From Microbacterium sp. LWO12-1.2 (lineage in GTDB: Bacteria; Actinomycetota; Actinomycetes; Actinomycetales; Microbacteriaceae): 64,000 bases of DNA. The notes under the pieces were generated by a model. The model made no database searches, was not told where the DNA came from, and saw only the letters and a list, made by a program, of their open reading frames with translations. A program made the translations under genes and the position numbers. Below, in pieces: positions 1-9,233 of this stretch. The DNA lies in NCBI RefSeq assembly GCF_040675875.1, contig NZ_JBEGII010000001.1, forward strand, positions 3,658,001 to 3,722,000. Direction: 5' to 3'. Within the stretch, counting starts at the first letter, position 1. Each line of letters begins with the position of its first letter.

Positions 1-718
1 ACGCGAGGGCGCGAGCGAGGCCGTCTGGTCGGTGACCGGTCTCTCCTCGATCCTCGACGACGAGATCCAGCCCGAGTTCCAGGGCAAGGAGTACAAGGTC
101 GATGCCGAGAAGGCCCGCGACCTGCTGACCGACGCCGGCTACACCTGGAAGGACGACGCACTGGTCGACCCCGACGGCACCCCCGTCTCGTTCACGCTCT
201 CCGTGCCCTCGGGCTGGAGCGACTGGAACACCGCGCAGGAGCTGATCGCGGAAGACGTGAACGAGGCCATCGGCGCCGAGGTCAAGATCGACATGCCCGA
301 CTGGGGTGGCTGGCAGGGCCCGCGCGACGAGGGCACGTTCTCGGCGATCATCCACTGGCTCGAGGACAGCGGCACGGCGTACGGTCTGTACACGTCGACC
401 ATGGACCCGCGTTGGATCTCGCCGGAGGGCATCGCCGGCTTCAACTTCGGTCGCTTCGACGACCCGGCGGCGACCGAGGCTCTGAACAGCTACGCCAACG
501 CCTCGTCGGATGAGCAGCGCACCACCGCGCTCGACACGCTGCAGACGATCTTCTCCGAGCAGGTGCCGGCCATCCCGCTGGGCGCGCACCCGCTGCTGGG
601 AGAGTTCAACACCCGCAACTACGTCGGATGGCCCTCGGACGAGGACCCGTACGCCTCGGCCGACCCGACGCAGCAGAACATCGTGCAGATCCTCACGAAG
701 CTGAAGCCCGCCGAGTAG
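1..718 (+). CDS. ABC transporter substrate-binding protein, family 5 (partial, C-terminal part)
   Basis: The reading frame is already open at the left edge, so the N-terminus and signal peptide are missing; about 238 C-terminal residues remain and stop at a TAG. The residues resemble the end of Dpp/Opp-type (SBP_bac_5) extracellular binding proteins: an aspartate-rich stretch around 'DAEKARDLLTDAGY', then a tail ending 'ILTKLKPAE'. Two ATPases and two permeases of the same class follow, so this is their ligand receptor. The GH3 beta-glucosidase ending the cluster suggests a beta-glucoside or cello-oligosaccharide ligand rather than peptides; that is inference from context. Confidence 0.85.
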   Translation, partial: REGASEAVWSVTGLSSILDDEIQPEFQGKEYKVDAEKARDLLTDAGYTWKDDALVDPDGTPVSFTLSVPSGWSDWNTAQELIAEDVNEAIGAEVKIDMPDWGGWQGPRDEGTFSAIIHWLEDSGTAYGLYTSTMDPRWISPEGIAGFNFGRFDDPAATEALNSYANASSDEQRTTALDTLQTIFSEQVPAIPLGAHPLLGEFNTRNYVGWPSDEDPYASADPTQQNIVQILTKLKPAE

Positions 719-730
719 AGCCCGATGGAC

Positions 731-784
731 TTCGACAGGCTCAGCCACCCACCCAGCCAGCCCTGGGTCCCTGAGCCTGTCGAA
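731..784. repeat. Family A fold-back repeat (TTCGACAGGCTCAG arms)
   Basis: TTCGACAGGCTCAG at 731-744 is perfectly inverted at 771-784 with a 26-base loop. It lies between the binding-protein gene and its first ATPase, where the stem could stabilise or attenuate the upstream message. Other copies lie at 34503-34659 and inside purM and purF. Confidence 0.85.
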
Positions 785-822
785 GGGCCGGCACTTCTCC
801 TTCTCCGACGAAAGACGTTTCC

Positions 823-1647
823 ATGACAGACCCCCTGCTCAGCGTGCGCGACTTCTCGGTCGTGTACGACGTCGATCCGCCCGTCGAGGCGGTGAAGAAC
901 GTGTCCATCGAACTGCAACGCGGCGAGATCCTCGGTCTCGCCGGTGAGAGCGGATGCGGCAAGACGACCCTCGCCTACGGTGTGCAGCGTCTGCTGCGCG
1001 CGCCGGCCGTCATCACCAGCGGCAGCGTGACCTTCCACGATGCATCCGGCGTCGACATCGACATCAACGCGCTCGATGTCGACGCGATGCAGCGCTTCCG
1101 CTGGGACAAGGTCTCGATGGTCTTCCAGGGGGCCATGAACGCACTGAACCCCGTCGCCACGATCGGATCGCAGCTGGAGGACGTGTTCGAGATCCACCGT
1201 CCTGACATGAACCGGCGGCAGCGCCGCGCCGAGGCGGAGGAACTGCTCGAGATCGTCAAGGTCGGCCGGCAGCGCACCCGCTCGTTCCCGCACGAGCTCT
1301 CCGGCGGCATGCGTCAGCGGGTGATGATCGCGATGGCCTTGGCGCTGCGTCCGCAGCTGATGGTGATGGACGAGCCGACCACCGCGCTGGACGTGCTGGT
1401 GCAGCGCGAGATCCTCACGCAGATCTCGCAGCTGCGGCACGAGTTCGGGTTCTCGGTCGTCTTCATCACCCACGACCTCCCGCTGCTGCTGGAGATCAGC
1501 GACCGGATCGCGATCATGCGCGAGGGCGAGATCATCGAGCTCGCCACGGCCGAGCAGATCTGGACGCAACCGCAGCAGGAATACACCCGGACGCTGCTGT
1601 CGTCGTTCCCCCGACTGACCGGTGCGAGAGGAGTGCTGACGCGATGA
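823..1647 (+). CDS. ABC transporter ATP-binding protein, DppD/OppD type
   Basis: Hydrolyses ATP to drive the Dpp/Opp-type importer of this cluster on the cytoplasmic face of the membrane. Visible motifs: Walker A 'GESGCGKTT' at residues 41-49, ABC signature 'LSGGMRQRV' near residue 158, Walker B 'LMVMDEPTTALD', and the switch His in 'VVFITHDLPLL'. The length of 274 residues is slightly short for DppD, and the C-terminal extension is brief. The start ATG follows a fold-back repeat, so the gene may be less tightly coupled to the binding protein than to the ATPase downstream, which it overlaps by 4 bases. Confidence 0.92.
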   Translation: MTDPLLSVRDFSVVYDVDPPVEAVKNVSIELQRGEILGLAGESGCGKTTLAYGVQRLLRAPAVITSGSVTFHDASGVDIDINALDVDAMQRFRWDKVSMVFQGAMNALNPVATIGSQLEDVFEIHRPDMNRRQRRAEAEELLEIVKVGRQRTRSFPHELSGGMRQRVMIAMALALRPQLMVMDEPTTALDVLVQREILTQISQLRHEFGFSVVFITHDLPLLLEISDRIAIMREGEIIELATAEQIWTQPQQEYTRTLLSSFPRLTGARGVLTR

Positions 1648-2459
1648 CCACGCTCGAGTTCAGGAATGTCACGAAGTCGTACAACGTGCGCGGAGCAGGG
1701 CAGCTGAAGGCGCTCGACGACGTCAGCTTCACGCTCGTCTCGGGTCAGACCATCGGGCTGGTCGGACAGTCGGGCAGCGGCAAGTCCACGATCGCCAAGA
1801 TCCTCACTCAGCTCGAGACTCCCACGCGCGGTGAGGTGCTGCTCGACGGCACTCCCCTCCCGCGCCGGGGCAAGGGGCTGCAAAAGTACCGGCAGCAGCT
1901 GCGGATGGTGTTCCAGGATCCGTTCGCCTCGCTCAACCCGTACCACTCGATCCGCTACCACCTCGAGCGGCCCATCCGGCTCGACGACGTCGTGCCCAAG
2001 AAGGACACCGAGGACGAGGTGCGCCGTCTGCTCGGCCGGGTGCGCCTGGATGCGGATGCGGTGATCGACCGCCGCCCGCACGAGCTCTCTGGTGGTCAGC
2101 GTCAGCGCGTCGCGATCGCCCGCGCGTTGGCCTCTCGCCCCTCGCTGCTGGTCGCCGACGAACCCGTCTCGATGCTCGACGTCTCCATCCGCCTCGGCGT
2201 GCTGAACCTGCTCGCCGACCTGCAGCGCGAGGAGGGCCTCGGCGTGCTCTACATCACCCACGACCTCGCCACCGCTCGCCACTTCAGTGACGAGATCATG
2301 GTGCTCAACCAGGGACGCGTCGTCGAGCGGGGGCCGGCGGATGACGTCATCCTCAACCCGCAGGATCCCTACACGCGCGAACTGCGCGCCGCATCGCCCG
2401 ATCCGGACAAGCACTTCGCGACGGCATCGGGTGGGGCCATGAACGGAGGGGCACTGTGA
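1644..2459 (+). CDS. ABC transporter ATP-binding protein, DppF/OppF type
   Basis: Second ATPase subunit of the importer. Walker A 'GQSGSGKST' lies at residues 41-49; the signature 'LSGGQRQRV' and the Walker B region 'LLVADEPVSMLDVS' carry the Val-Ser-Met-Leu variant usual in OppF/DppF proteins. The ATG overlaps the TGA of the preceding gene (ATGA), and the gene's own stop overlaps the GTG of the permease (GTGA), so the four transport genes are translationally coupled. 271 residues, with a short C-terminal tail. Confidence 0.92.
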   Translation: MTTLEFRNVTKSYNVRGAGQLKALDDVSFTLVSGQTIGLVGQSGSGKSTIAKILTQLETPTRGEVLLDGTPLPRRGKGLQKYRQQLRMVFQDPFASLNPYHSIRYHLERPIRLDDVVPKKDTEDEVRRLLGRVRLDADAVIDRRPHELSGGQRQRVAIARALASRPSLLVADEPVSMLDVSIRLGVLNLLADLQREEGLGVLYITHDLATARHFSDEIMVLNQGRVVERGPADDVILNPQDPYTRELRAASPDPDKHFATASGGAMNGGAL

Positions 2460-3544
2460 GCACCGCATTCCCGCAGCTCGACGACAACGACCTCATCCAG
2501 CGCGATGCGCTCGAGGTTGGCACCACGGCGACGGTCGCCGAGAAGGGGCGCCGCCATGTGCCCTGGCGCTTCTTCGCCGGACGGGCGGGCTTCTACCTGT
2601 TCACCCTCTGGGCCGCCATCACGATCAACTTCTTCCTCCCGCGCTTCATGAAGGGCGACGCGGTCAGCTCGTACCTGGCGCGCAACCGCAACGTCAGCCC
2701 CGAGGCGGCGGAGTCGCTGCGCATCCTGCTCGGCATCGACTCCGACAAGTCGATCTGGCAGCAGTACATCGAGTACTGGGGGATGCTGCTGCGCGGCGAC
2801 CTCGGCATCTCGACCCTGCACGGTCTGCGACCCGTGGCCGAGGTGCTCTCCGCTGCCCTGCCGTGGACGCTCGGTCTGGTCGGCATCGCGACGATCATCT
2901 CGTTCGCGATCGGCACCGTCGGCGGCGCGATCGTCGGATGGCGTCGGGGGAGCAAGCTCGACGCGCTGATCCCGATCACGACGTTCTTCAACACCATCCC
3001 CTACTTCTGGCTCGGGCTGATCGCCATCGCGATCTTCTCCTCCACGCTGAAGTGGTTCCCGTCGTCGCATGCCTACGACAAGGGGCAGCCGCCCGAGTGG
3101 AGCTTCGACTTCATCGGACAGGTGATCATGCACGGCACCCTGCCTGCGCTCACGATCATCATCGCGTCGCTCGGCGGCTGGATGCTCGGCATGCGCAACA
3201 TGATGTTGACCGTGCTCGACGAGGACTACATCACGGTCTCGCAGGCCAAGGGCATGCCGAACAAGCGGGTGCTGTGGTCGTATGCCGCCCGCAACGCGGT
3301 GCTGCCGCAGATCCAGAGCTTCGCCCTCTCGATCGGCTTCATCGTCGGCGGCACGATCGTGATGGAGATGGTCTTCAGCTACCCCGGCGTCGGCAAGCTC
3401 CTTCTCGACGCCACCAACGCCAAGGACTACGCGCTCATGCAGGGCGTGTTCCTGGTGATCACGCTCTCGGTGCTCGTGGCCAACATCCTCGCGGATGTCG
3501 TCTACGCCTACCTCGACCCGCGCACGCGCCAGACGGAGGCTTGA
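2456..3544 (+). CDS. ABC transporter permease, DppB/OppB type
   Basis: Membrane subunit of the importer, 362 residues. A long cytoplasmic N-terminus is followed by a first transmembrane segment near residue 42, a periplasmic loop, and five more segments. The EAA-like loop can be recognised in 'VSQAKGMPNKRVLWSYAARNAVLP', and 'FIVGGTIVMEMVFSYPGVGKLL' is the usual DppB C-terminal signature. It starts at GTG overlapping the stop of the ATPase gene. The permease partner follows directly. Confidence 0.92.
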   Translation: MSTAFPQLDDNDLIQRDALEVGTTATVAEKGRRHVPWRFFAGRAGFYLFTLWAAITINFFLPRFMKGDAVSSYLARNRNVSPEAAESLRILLGIDSDKSIWQQYIEYWGMLLRGDLGISTLHGLRPVAEVLSAALPWTLGLVGIATIISFAIGTVGGAIVGWRRGSKLDALIPITTFFNTIPYFWLGLIAIAIFSSTLKWFPSSHAYDKGQPPEWSFDFIGQVIMHGTLPALTIIIASLGGWMLGMRNMMLTVLDEDYITVSQAKGMPNKRVLWSYAARNAVLPQIQSFALSIGFIVGGTIVMEMVFSYPGVGKLLLDATNAKDYALMQGVFLVITLSVLVANILADVVYAYLDPRTRQTEA

Positions 3545-3545
3545 G

Positions 3546-4646
3546 ATGACCGTTCCCACATCTGCCAGCAATGCGGCCCCCGACGGCACCCCCGTCGTCA
3601 CCGGGATGCCGGAGACCGCCACGTTGCGCTCGCCGGTGACCGGTGGCCCGCAGCGCAAGACCTTCTGGTCGCAGCTGGCTCAGGCGTTCGCGATGTTCCG
3701 CAACCCGAAGTCGGTCGCGGGACTGATCATCCTCGGGGTGTTCGTGCTGATCGCGATCCTCGCTCCCTGGATCGCGCCGTACGCACCGACGCAGAAGGAC
3801 CGCGACGCGCTGCGCCAGCCGCCCTCGTTCGAGCACTGGCTGGGCACCACCCACATGGGCGAGGACGTGCTGAGCCAGATCATCTACGGCACCCAGGGCG
3901 TGATCGTCGTGGGCTTCCTCTCCGCCGTGATCGCGACCTTCATCGCGATCACGGTCGGCGTCATCGCCGGCTACGTGCGCGGATGGAAGAGCGAGTCGCT
4001 CTCGGCGCTGACCAACGTGTTCCTGGTGATCCCCGGCATCCCGCTGATCATCATCATCGCGTCGCAGTTCGAGAACCCGCCACTGATCGTGATCGCCGCC
4101 GTGCTGGGCCTGACCGGGTGGGCCTGGGGAGCACGCGTGCTGCGCGCCCAGACGATGTCGCTGCGCAACCGCGACTTCATCCAGGCCGCTCGCGCCAACG
4201 GCGAGCCGCTGCGCCGCATCATCACGGTCGAGATGCTCCCGAACCTGATGGCCCTGATCGCGTCGAGCTTCGTCGGCACAGTCACGGCGGCTATCCTCGG
4301 CCTCACGACGCTGGCCTTCATCGGGGTGATCCCGGTGAGCAATCTGAACTGGGGGACCATCCTGTTCTGGGCGCAGCAGAACGGCGCCTTCCCGCGACTC
4401 TGGTGGTGGTACGTGCCTGCGGGCCTGTGCATCGCGATCATCGGCGTCGCACTCTCACTGATCAACTTCGGCATCGACGAGTACGTCAACCCGCGCCTGC
4501 GCTCCGCCGGAGAGCGGGCCAGGGCCATGAAGAAGAAGGGGCTGAACGTGAACGACGCGGTCACCGCTGTGCGCACCGTCCCCCTGCCCGACACGAACTC
4601 CCCGAAGACCACGACTCCGACGAACACGACACAGAACACGAAGTGA
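3546..4646 (+). CDS. ABC transporter permease, DppC/OppC type
   Basis: Second membrane subunit, 366 residues. I start it at the ATG at 3546, one base after the stop of the first permease, because the protein then begins with a soluble Ser/Thr/Pro-rich leader and the first membrane segment follows at about residue 60, as usual for DppC. The EAA loop is seen in 'FIQAARANGEPLRRIITVEMLPNLM'. The C-terminus carries an unusual Lys-rich then Thr/Asn-rich tail of about 50 residues with no visible motif. Its stop overlaps the start of the GH3 gene. Confidence 0.9.
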   Translation: MTVPTSASNAAPDGTPVVTGMPETATLRSPVTGGPQRKTFWSQLAQAFAMFRNPKSVAGLIILGVFVLIAILAPWIAPYAPTQKDRDALRQPPSFEHWLGTTHMGEDVLSQIIYGTQGVIVVGFLSAVIATFIAITVGVIAGYVRGWKSESLSALTNVFLVIPGIPLIIIIASQFENPPLIVIAAVLGLTGWAWGARVLRAQTMSLRNRDFIQAARANGEPLRRIITVEMLPNLMALIASSFVGTVTAAILGLTTLAFIGVIPVSNLNWGTILFWAQQNGAFPRLWWWYVPAGLCIAIIGVALSLINFGIDEYVNPRLRSAGERARAMKKKGLNVNDAVTAVRTVPLPDTNSPKTTTPTNTTQNTK

Positions 4647-6892
4647 TGACCTCTCAGACGTTGACCACCGTCCTCCCCTACCAGGACCCCGCCCTCTCGA
4701 TCCCGGAGCGCGTCGCCGACCTCCTCAGCCGCATGACGGTCGAGGAGAAGGTCGGGCAGATGCTGCAGCTCGACGCACGCGACGACCTCGACGACCACGT
4801 CGCGCGGCGCCATGCGGGCTCGATCCTGCACACCTCACCGGAACGCATCCTGCGCGCCAACGAGCTCACGGCGCAGACGCGGCTCCGCATCCCGCTGCTG
4901 GTGGGGGAGGACTGCATCCACGGGCACTCGTTCTGGCCCGGCGCGACGATCTACCCGACTCAGCTCGGCATGGCCGCCTCCTGGGATGCCGAGCTCGTCG
5001 AGCGCGTGGCACGTGCGACGGCCGAAGAGGTCGCGGTGACCGGCATCCACTGGACGTTCTCACCCGTGCTGTGCATCGCGCGCGACCTGCGCTGGGGCCG
5101 CATCGACGAGACCTTCGGCGAGGACCCGTTCCTGATCGGAGAGCTCGCCTCGGCGATGGTGCGCGGCTACCAGGGCGACGGTCTCGATGACCCCACCGCG
5201 ATCCTCGCCACCGCCAAGCACTTCGCTGGCTACTCCGAGACCCAGGGTGGGCGTGACGCGAGCGAGGCCGACATCTCGCGCCGCAAGCTCCGTTCCTGGT
5301 TCCTTCCGCCGTTCGAGCGGGTGGCCCGCGAGGGATGCCGCACGTTCATGCTCGGCTACCAGACCACCGACGGCGTGCCGATCACCACGAACGACTGGCT
5401 GCTCAGCGATGTGCTCCGCGGCGAGTGGGGCTACACCGGAACCCTCATCACCGACTGGGACAACGTCGGGCGCATGGTGTGGGAGCAGAAGGTGCAGCCC
5501 GACTACGCGCATGCCGCCGCCGCGGCCGTGAAGGCCGGCAACGACATGATCATGACTACGCCGCTCTTCTTCGAGGGCGCGCTGGATGCCGTCGCGCAGG
5601 GACTGCTCACGGACGACGCCTTCGACGCCGCGGCCGCGCGCATCCTGACGCTGAAGTTCGAGCTGGGGCTGTTCGAGAACCCGCGCCTGCCCGGTACCGA
5701 GCTCGACGCCGTGGTCGGCAGCGCAGCGCACGCCGCGCTGAACCTCGAGGTCGCCCGGCGCTCGCTCGTACTGCTCGAAAACGACGGCGTGCTGCCCCTC
5801 GACGCCACGGCGCCGCTGAAGGTCGCGGTCACCGGTCCGCTGGCCGACGACGCGCAGACGCAGCTCGGCGACTGGGCCGGGGGTTCCGGTCAGGCCGGGT
5901 GGCTCGACGGCCAGCCGCGCGAGATGATCACGACCGTGCTCGACGGGCTCCAGGGTGTCGACGGCTGGACCGTCACGCACACCCGTGGTGCCGACATCCT
6001 GACGCTCGAGGACGATCCGCAGGGGGCGCTGTTCCCCGACGGGCAGCCTCGGCCCTCGATCGTGAAGCCCTGCGCACCGGACGAAGCGCTGATCTCGGAG
6101 GCCGTCGCCGCGGCATCCGAGGCCGATGTCATCGTCGCAGTCGTCGGCGACCGGATCGAGCTGGTCGGCGAAGGGCGCTCGACTGCGACGCTCGAGCTCA
6201 TCGGCGGGCAGAACGCCCTGCTCGACGCGCTCATCGCGACTGGGAAGCCCGTGGTCATCGTGCTGCTCGCTTCGAAGCCGCTCGTGTTGCCGGCATCCGC
6301 CGCACAGGCCGCCGCCGTGATCTGGGCAGCGAGCCCCGGCATGCAGGGTGGGCGCGCGCTGGCCGAGATCATCTCGGGCGCTGTGGAGCCGTCAGGCCGT
6401 CTGCCGATCTCGTTCGCGCGTCACGTCGGTCAGCAGCCGACGTACTACAACCAGATCCGCGGGCAGCACGGTGACCGCTACGCCGACCTCACTCAGGCCC
6501 CGGCCTGGGGCTTCGGCGAGGGCCTCTCGTACACGACGGTCGAGTACTCCGACCTGTCGTTGGAGCAGACATCGCTCACCGCGTCCGACACGATCGTCGG
6601 ACACGTGACGGTGACGAACACCGGGGCGCGCCCGGCGCGCGAGACCGCGCAGGTGTACGTGCGTGATTCGGTGACGAGCGTGAGCTGGACCGACCGCGAG
6701 CTCAAGACCTACCGCCAGGTCGACGTCGCTCCCGGGGAGTCGGTGCGGGTGCGCCTGGAGCTGCCAGTGGCGGACTGCACGATCGTCGACGCCGCCGGCG
6801 TCCGCATCGTCGAGCCCGGTGCCTTCGAGCTGCTCGTCGGCCCGTCCTCCCGCGAGGATGCGCTGCTGGCCGCCGGGTTCGAGGTCGTCTAG
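4646..6892 (+). CDS. Glycoside hydrolase family 3 beta-glucosidase
   Basis: Predicted cytoplasmic enzyme of 748 residues (no signal peptide) that would hydrolyse beta-glucosides brought in by the preceding importer. The GH3 barrel carries 'RDLRWGRIDETFGEDP', 'AKHFAGYSETQGGRD' and the nucleophile region 'LITDWDNVGRM', in which Asp270 is the expected nucleophile. A GH3 C-terminal domain follows, and a fibronectin-III-like domain closes the protein from about residue 625. The ATG overlaps the stop of the permease (TGATG), so enzyme and transporter are made together. Substrate could also be a xylo- or gentio-oligosaccharide; GH3 sequence alone does not decide. Confidence 0.92.
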   Translation: MTSQTLTTVLPYQDPALSIPERVADLLSRMTVEEKVGQMLQLDARDDLDDHVARRHAGSILHTSPERILRANELTAQTRLRIPLLVGEDCIHGHSFWPGATIYPTQLGMAASWDAELVERVARATAEEVAVTGIHWTFSPVLCIARDLRWGRIDETFGEDPFLIGELASAMVRGYQGDGLDDPTAILATAKHFAGYSETQGGRDASEADISRRKLRSWFLPPFERVAREGCRTFMLGYQTTDGVPITTNDWLLSDVLRGEWGYTGTLITDWDNVGRMVWEQKVQPDYAHAAAAAVKAGNDMIMTTPLFFEGALDAVAQGLLTDDAFDAAAARILTLKFELGLFENPRLPGTELDAVVGSAAHAALNLEVARRSLVLLENDGVLPLDATAPLKVAVTGPLADDAQTQLGDWAGGSGQAGWLDGQPREMITTVLDGLQGVDGWTVTHTRGADILTLEDDPQGALFPDGQPRPSIVKPCAPDEALISEAVAAASEADVIVAVVGDRIELVGEGRSTATLELIGGQNALLDALIATGKPVVIVLLASKPLVLPASAAQAAAVIWAASPGMQGGRALAEIISGAVEPSGRLPISFARHVGQQPTYYNQIRGQHGDRYADLTQAPAWGFGEGLSYTTVEYSDLSLEQTSLTASDTIVGHVTVTNTGARPARETAQVYVRDSVTSVSWTDRELKTYRQVDVAPGESVRVRLELPVADCTIVDAAGVRIVEPGAFELLVGPSSREDALLAAGFEVV

Positions 6893-6908
6893 CCGGCATC
6901 CGCTTCTC

Positions 6909-6991
6909 GCCGAGACCCATCCTTCCCGTCGAGACCCACTGCGGCCGACGCGCGCGGTGATGGGTCTCGGTGGGGGCGGTGGGTCTCGGCG
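6909..6991. repeat. Family D nested inverted repeat (GAGACCCA / TGGGTCTC)
   Basis: Two left arms (GCCGAGACCCATC at 6909, GTCGAGACCCAC at 6928) face two right arms (GATGGGTCTCGG at 6959, GGTGGGTCTCGGC at 6978). It lies between the convergent ends of the GH3 gene and soxR and could act as a bidirectional terminator. A second copy is at 47921-48003. Confidence 0.8.
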
Positions 6992-7471
6992 TCACTCCTC
7001 GTCGCGGAGACGGAGGGGGCCGACGCCCTGGGTGCCCAGGGTGTCGTCCGGGTTCAGCAGTCCGCAGGCTTTCATCGACAGGCATCCGCAGCCGATGCAT
7101 CCGGTGAGCTCGCGCTCCAGGCGCTCGATCCCCTCGCGGCGCTTCTCCAGCTCGCGCTTCCACCGCCGTGAGGCGCGCTGCCAGTCGGCGTGGGTCGGCG
7201 TCTCGGTCAGCGGCACGTCCGCGAATGCGCTCTGCACATCGGCCAGTGGGATGCCGAGGCGTTTGGCGACCGTGATGAGTGACACCCGTCGCAGCATGTG
7301 CCGCGGGTAGCGTCGCTGGTTGCCCGGCGTGCGCGTCGAGGCGATCAGGCCGAGGTTCTCGTAGAAGTGCAGAGCGGATGCGGCGACGCCGGTGCGCCGC
7401 GTCATCTCGCCGATCGTGAGCGGCTCGTCGGCGGTGTGCGGGTGCGGTTCTTCATCCGTCGCAGACGTCAT
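6992..7471 (-). CDS. soxR: SoxR, redox-sensing MerR-family regulator
   Basis: Homodimeric transcription factor that senses redox-cycling compounds through a [2Fe-2S] cluster. The 159-residue protein has a MerR helix-turn-helix ('LTIGEMTRRTGVAASALHFYENLGLI', residues 18-43), a coiled dimerisation helix, and the SoxR cluster motif 'CIGCGCLSMKAC' with Cys125, 128, 130 and 136. I chose the ATG at 7471, which has a GAGGAG ribosome site; an in-frame ATG at 7510 lies inside the operator and is not likely used. It is divergent from fdxA, and the shared gap holds a near-consensus SoxR box. Confidence 0.96.
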   Translation of the reverse strand: MTSATDEEPHPHTADEPLTIGEMTRRTGVAASALHFYENLGLIASTRTPGNQRRYPRHMLRRVSLITVAKRLGIPLADVQSAFADVPLTETPTHADWQRASRRWKRELEKRREGIERLERELTGCIGCGCLSMKACGLLNPDDTLGTQGVGPLRLRDEE

Positions 7472-7496
7472 GTGCGTCTCCTCACTGCTCGCCGAT

Positions 7497-7527
7497 TTGA
7501 CCTCAAGCATACTTGAGGTTTTACGGT
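7497..7527 (+). promoter_or_regulatory. SoxR box inside a 19-base-spaced promoter of the fdxA operon
   Basis: The 18-base palindrome CCTCAAGCATACTTGAGG at 7501-7518 matches the SoxR operator consensus (CCTCAAGTTAACTTGAGG) except at the centre. It sits between a -35 TTGACC (7497-7502) and a -10 TACGGT (7522-7527) with a 19-base spacer, the over-long spacing that MerR-family activators correct. It drives fdxA rightward and probably also controls soxR. Confidence 0.93.
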
Positions 7528-7554
7528 AGAGGTATCCCGAGGAAAGCCGCCCAG

Positions 7555-7881
7555 ATGACCTATGTGATCGCCCTGCCGTGTGTCGATGTGAAGGACCGCG
7601 CCTGCATCGACGAGTGTCCCGTCGACTGCATCTACGAGGGCGAACGGTCGTTGTACATCCATCCGGACGAGTGCGTCGACTGCGGCGCGTGCGAACCCGT
7701 GTGCCCTGTCGAGGCGATCTTCTACGAGGACGACCTGCCCGACGAGTGGCAGGACTACTACAAGGCGAACGTGGAGTTCTTCGAAGACATCGGCTCGCCG
7801 GGTGGAGCAGCCAAGACCGGGATGATCCCCCACGACCATCCGTTCATCGCGGCGCTCCCGCCGCAGGAAGGAGCGGAATGA
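7555..7881 (+). CDS. fdxA: Ferredoxin FdxA (7Fe type)
   Basis: Small electron carrier of 108 residues. Cysteines at 9, 17, 21, 25, 40, 43, 46 and 50 match the arrangement of actinobacterial FdxA, which holds one 3Fe-4S and one 4Fe-4S cluster; the tail after 'YEDDLPDEW' is the usual C-terminal extension. The ATG at 7555 has an AGGAAAG ribosome site. It is the first gene behind the SoxR-controlled promoter and overlaps the start of its reductase by 4 bases, so it should carry electrons from FprA to stress-related acceptors, perhaps to re-reduce SoxR or iron-sulfur proteins. Confidence 0.95.
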   Translation: MTYVIALPCVDVKDRACIDECPVDCIYEGERSLYIHPDECVDCGACEPVCPVEAIFYEDDLPDEWQDYYKANVEFFEDIGSPGGAAKTGMIPHDHPFIAALPPQEGAE

Positions 7882-9233
7882 GCATCCTCGACCCGCGCAT
7901 CGCCATCGTCGGAGCAGGACCGGCGGGGATCTACGCCGCCGACATCCTGCTGGGCCTCGCGCCGACCGCATCCATCGACCTGTTCGAGAAGCTGCCGGCA
8001 CCGTACGGGCTGGTCCGGTACGGGGTCGCGCCCGACCACCCGCGCATCCGCAAGATCACGGATGCGCTGCACGATGTGATCAGCGATCCGCGGATCCGGC
8101 TGCGCTGCAACGTCGACATCGGCGCCGACATCACGATCGACGAGCTCCGTGCCGCCTACGACGGCGTGATCGTCGCGACCGGCGCCGATCTCGACGTGCG
8201 GCTCGACATCCCCGGCATCGATCTGCCCGGCTCCTTCGGCGCGGCCGACTTCGTGGCCTGGTACGACGGTCATCCCGATGTGCCGCGGGACTGGCCGCTG
8301 ACGGCGGAGTCGGTCGCGGTGCTCGGCGCGGGGAACGTCGCGCTCGACGTGACGCGCATCCTCGCGGTGCACGCCGCGGCGCTCGAGCGCACAGACACTC
8401 CGGATCACGTGCTGGCGCAGCTCGGCGCGAGCCCCCTGCGCGACGTGCACCTGTTCGCCCGCCGCGGGCCGGCCGATGTGCGATTCTCACCCCTCGAGCT
8501 GCGGGAGCTCGCCGCGCAGCATGATGTCGAGGTCATCGTGGATCCGGATGACGTCGTGCTCGACGCACACGCGGAGCGCATGATCGCGCAGTTCTCGCAG
8601 CGCCGGATCATCGTGCGCACGCTCACCGAATGGGCCGAACGCGAGAACATCGGCACGGCATCGCGCCGCATCCACCTGCATCTCCGACAGCGGCCGGTGC
8701 GGGTGATCGGCGACGACGGGGTCACCGGGATCGAGATGGAGCGCACCGCATCCGACGAACTGGGGCGCATGGTCGGCACGGGCGAGATGCTCCGCTACGA
8801 CGTGGGCGCCGTGTACCGCGCCGTCGGTTACCGCTCGACGCCGGTGCCCGGCATGCCGTTCGACGACGAGGCCGGAGTGGTCCCGCACGTCGAAGGCCGC
8901 GTGGTCGACGAAGGCGGGACGCCGATCCCGCGGCTGTACGCGACCGGATGGATCAAGCGGGGTCCGGTCGGACTGATCGGCTCGACCAAGTCGGATGCCG
9001 CGCAGACGGTGAAGCACCTGGTCGACGATCTCGCCGCCGCGGACAGCACCGCGCGTGAGGGCGATCCGATCGCGCACCTCACCGCGGCCGTCGACTTCGA
9101 CGGATGGCTGCGCATCGATGCCGCTGAACGTAACGCAGGAGCCGACCGTGGGCGCGAACGGACCAAACTGGTGGAACGGGCCGAGATGCTCGCCCATGCC
9201 ACACACGAACAGATGACGGAGATCTCTCGATGA
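7878..9233 (+). CDS. fprA: NADPH-ferredoxin reductase FprA-like (adrenodoxin reductase family)
   Basis: FAD enzyme of 451 residues that passes electrons from NADPH to ferredoxin. The FAD-binding motif '[18 protein letters not shown]' is at residues 8-25 and a second Rossmann motif '[17 protein letters not shown]' for NADPH lies near residue 150; '[18 protein letters not shown]' and '[18 protein letters not shown]' are typical of the mycobacterial FprA group. The start overlaps the fdxA stop (ATGA), and the flavin reductase start overlaps its own stop, so reductase and ferredoxin form one unit. Confidence 0.94.
   Translation: MSILDPRIAIVGAGPAGIYAADILLGLAPTASIDLFEKLPAPYGLVRYGVAPDHPRIRKITDALHDVISDPRIRLRCNVDIGADITIDELRAAYDGVIVATGADLDVRLDIPGIDLPGSFGAADFVAWYDGHPDVPRDWPLTAESVAVLGAGNVALDVTRILAVHAAALERTDTPDHVLAQLGASPLRDVHLFARRGPADVRFSPLELRELAAQHDVEVIVDPDDVVLDAHAERMIAQFSQRRIIVRTLTEWAERENIGTASRRIHLHLRQRPVRVIGDDGVTGIEMERTASDELGRMVGTGEMLRYDVGAVYRAVGYRSTPVPGMPFDDEAGVVPHVEGRVVDEGGTPIPRLYATGWIKRGPVGLIGSTKSDAAQTVKHLVDDLAAADSTAREGDPIAHLTAAVDFDGWLRIDAAERNAGADRGRERTKLVERAEMLAHATHEQMTEISR

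Noticed and set aside
7508..7510. ATG at 7510 as the soxR start
   Set aside because: It lies inside the SoxR box and has no ribosome site; ATG 7471 has GAGGAG and gives the normal SoxR length.
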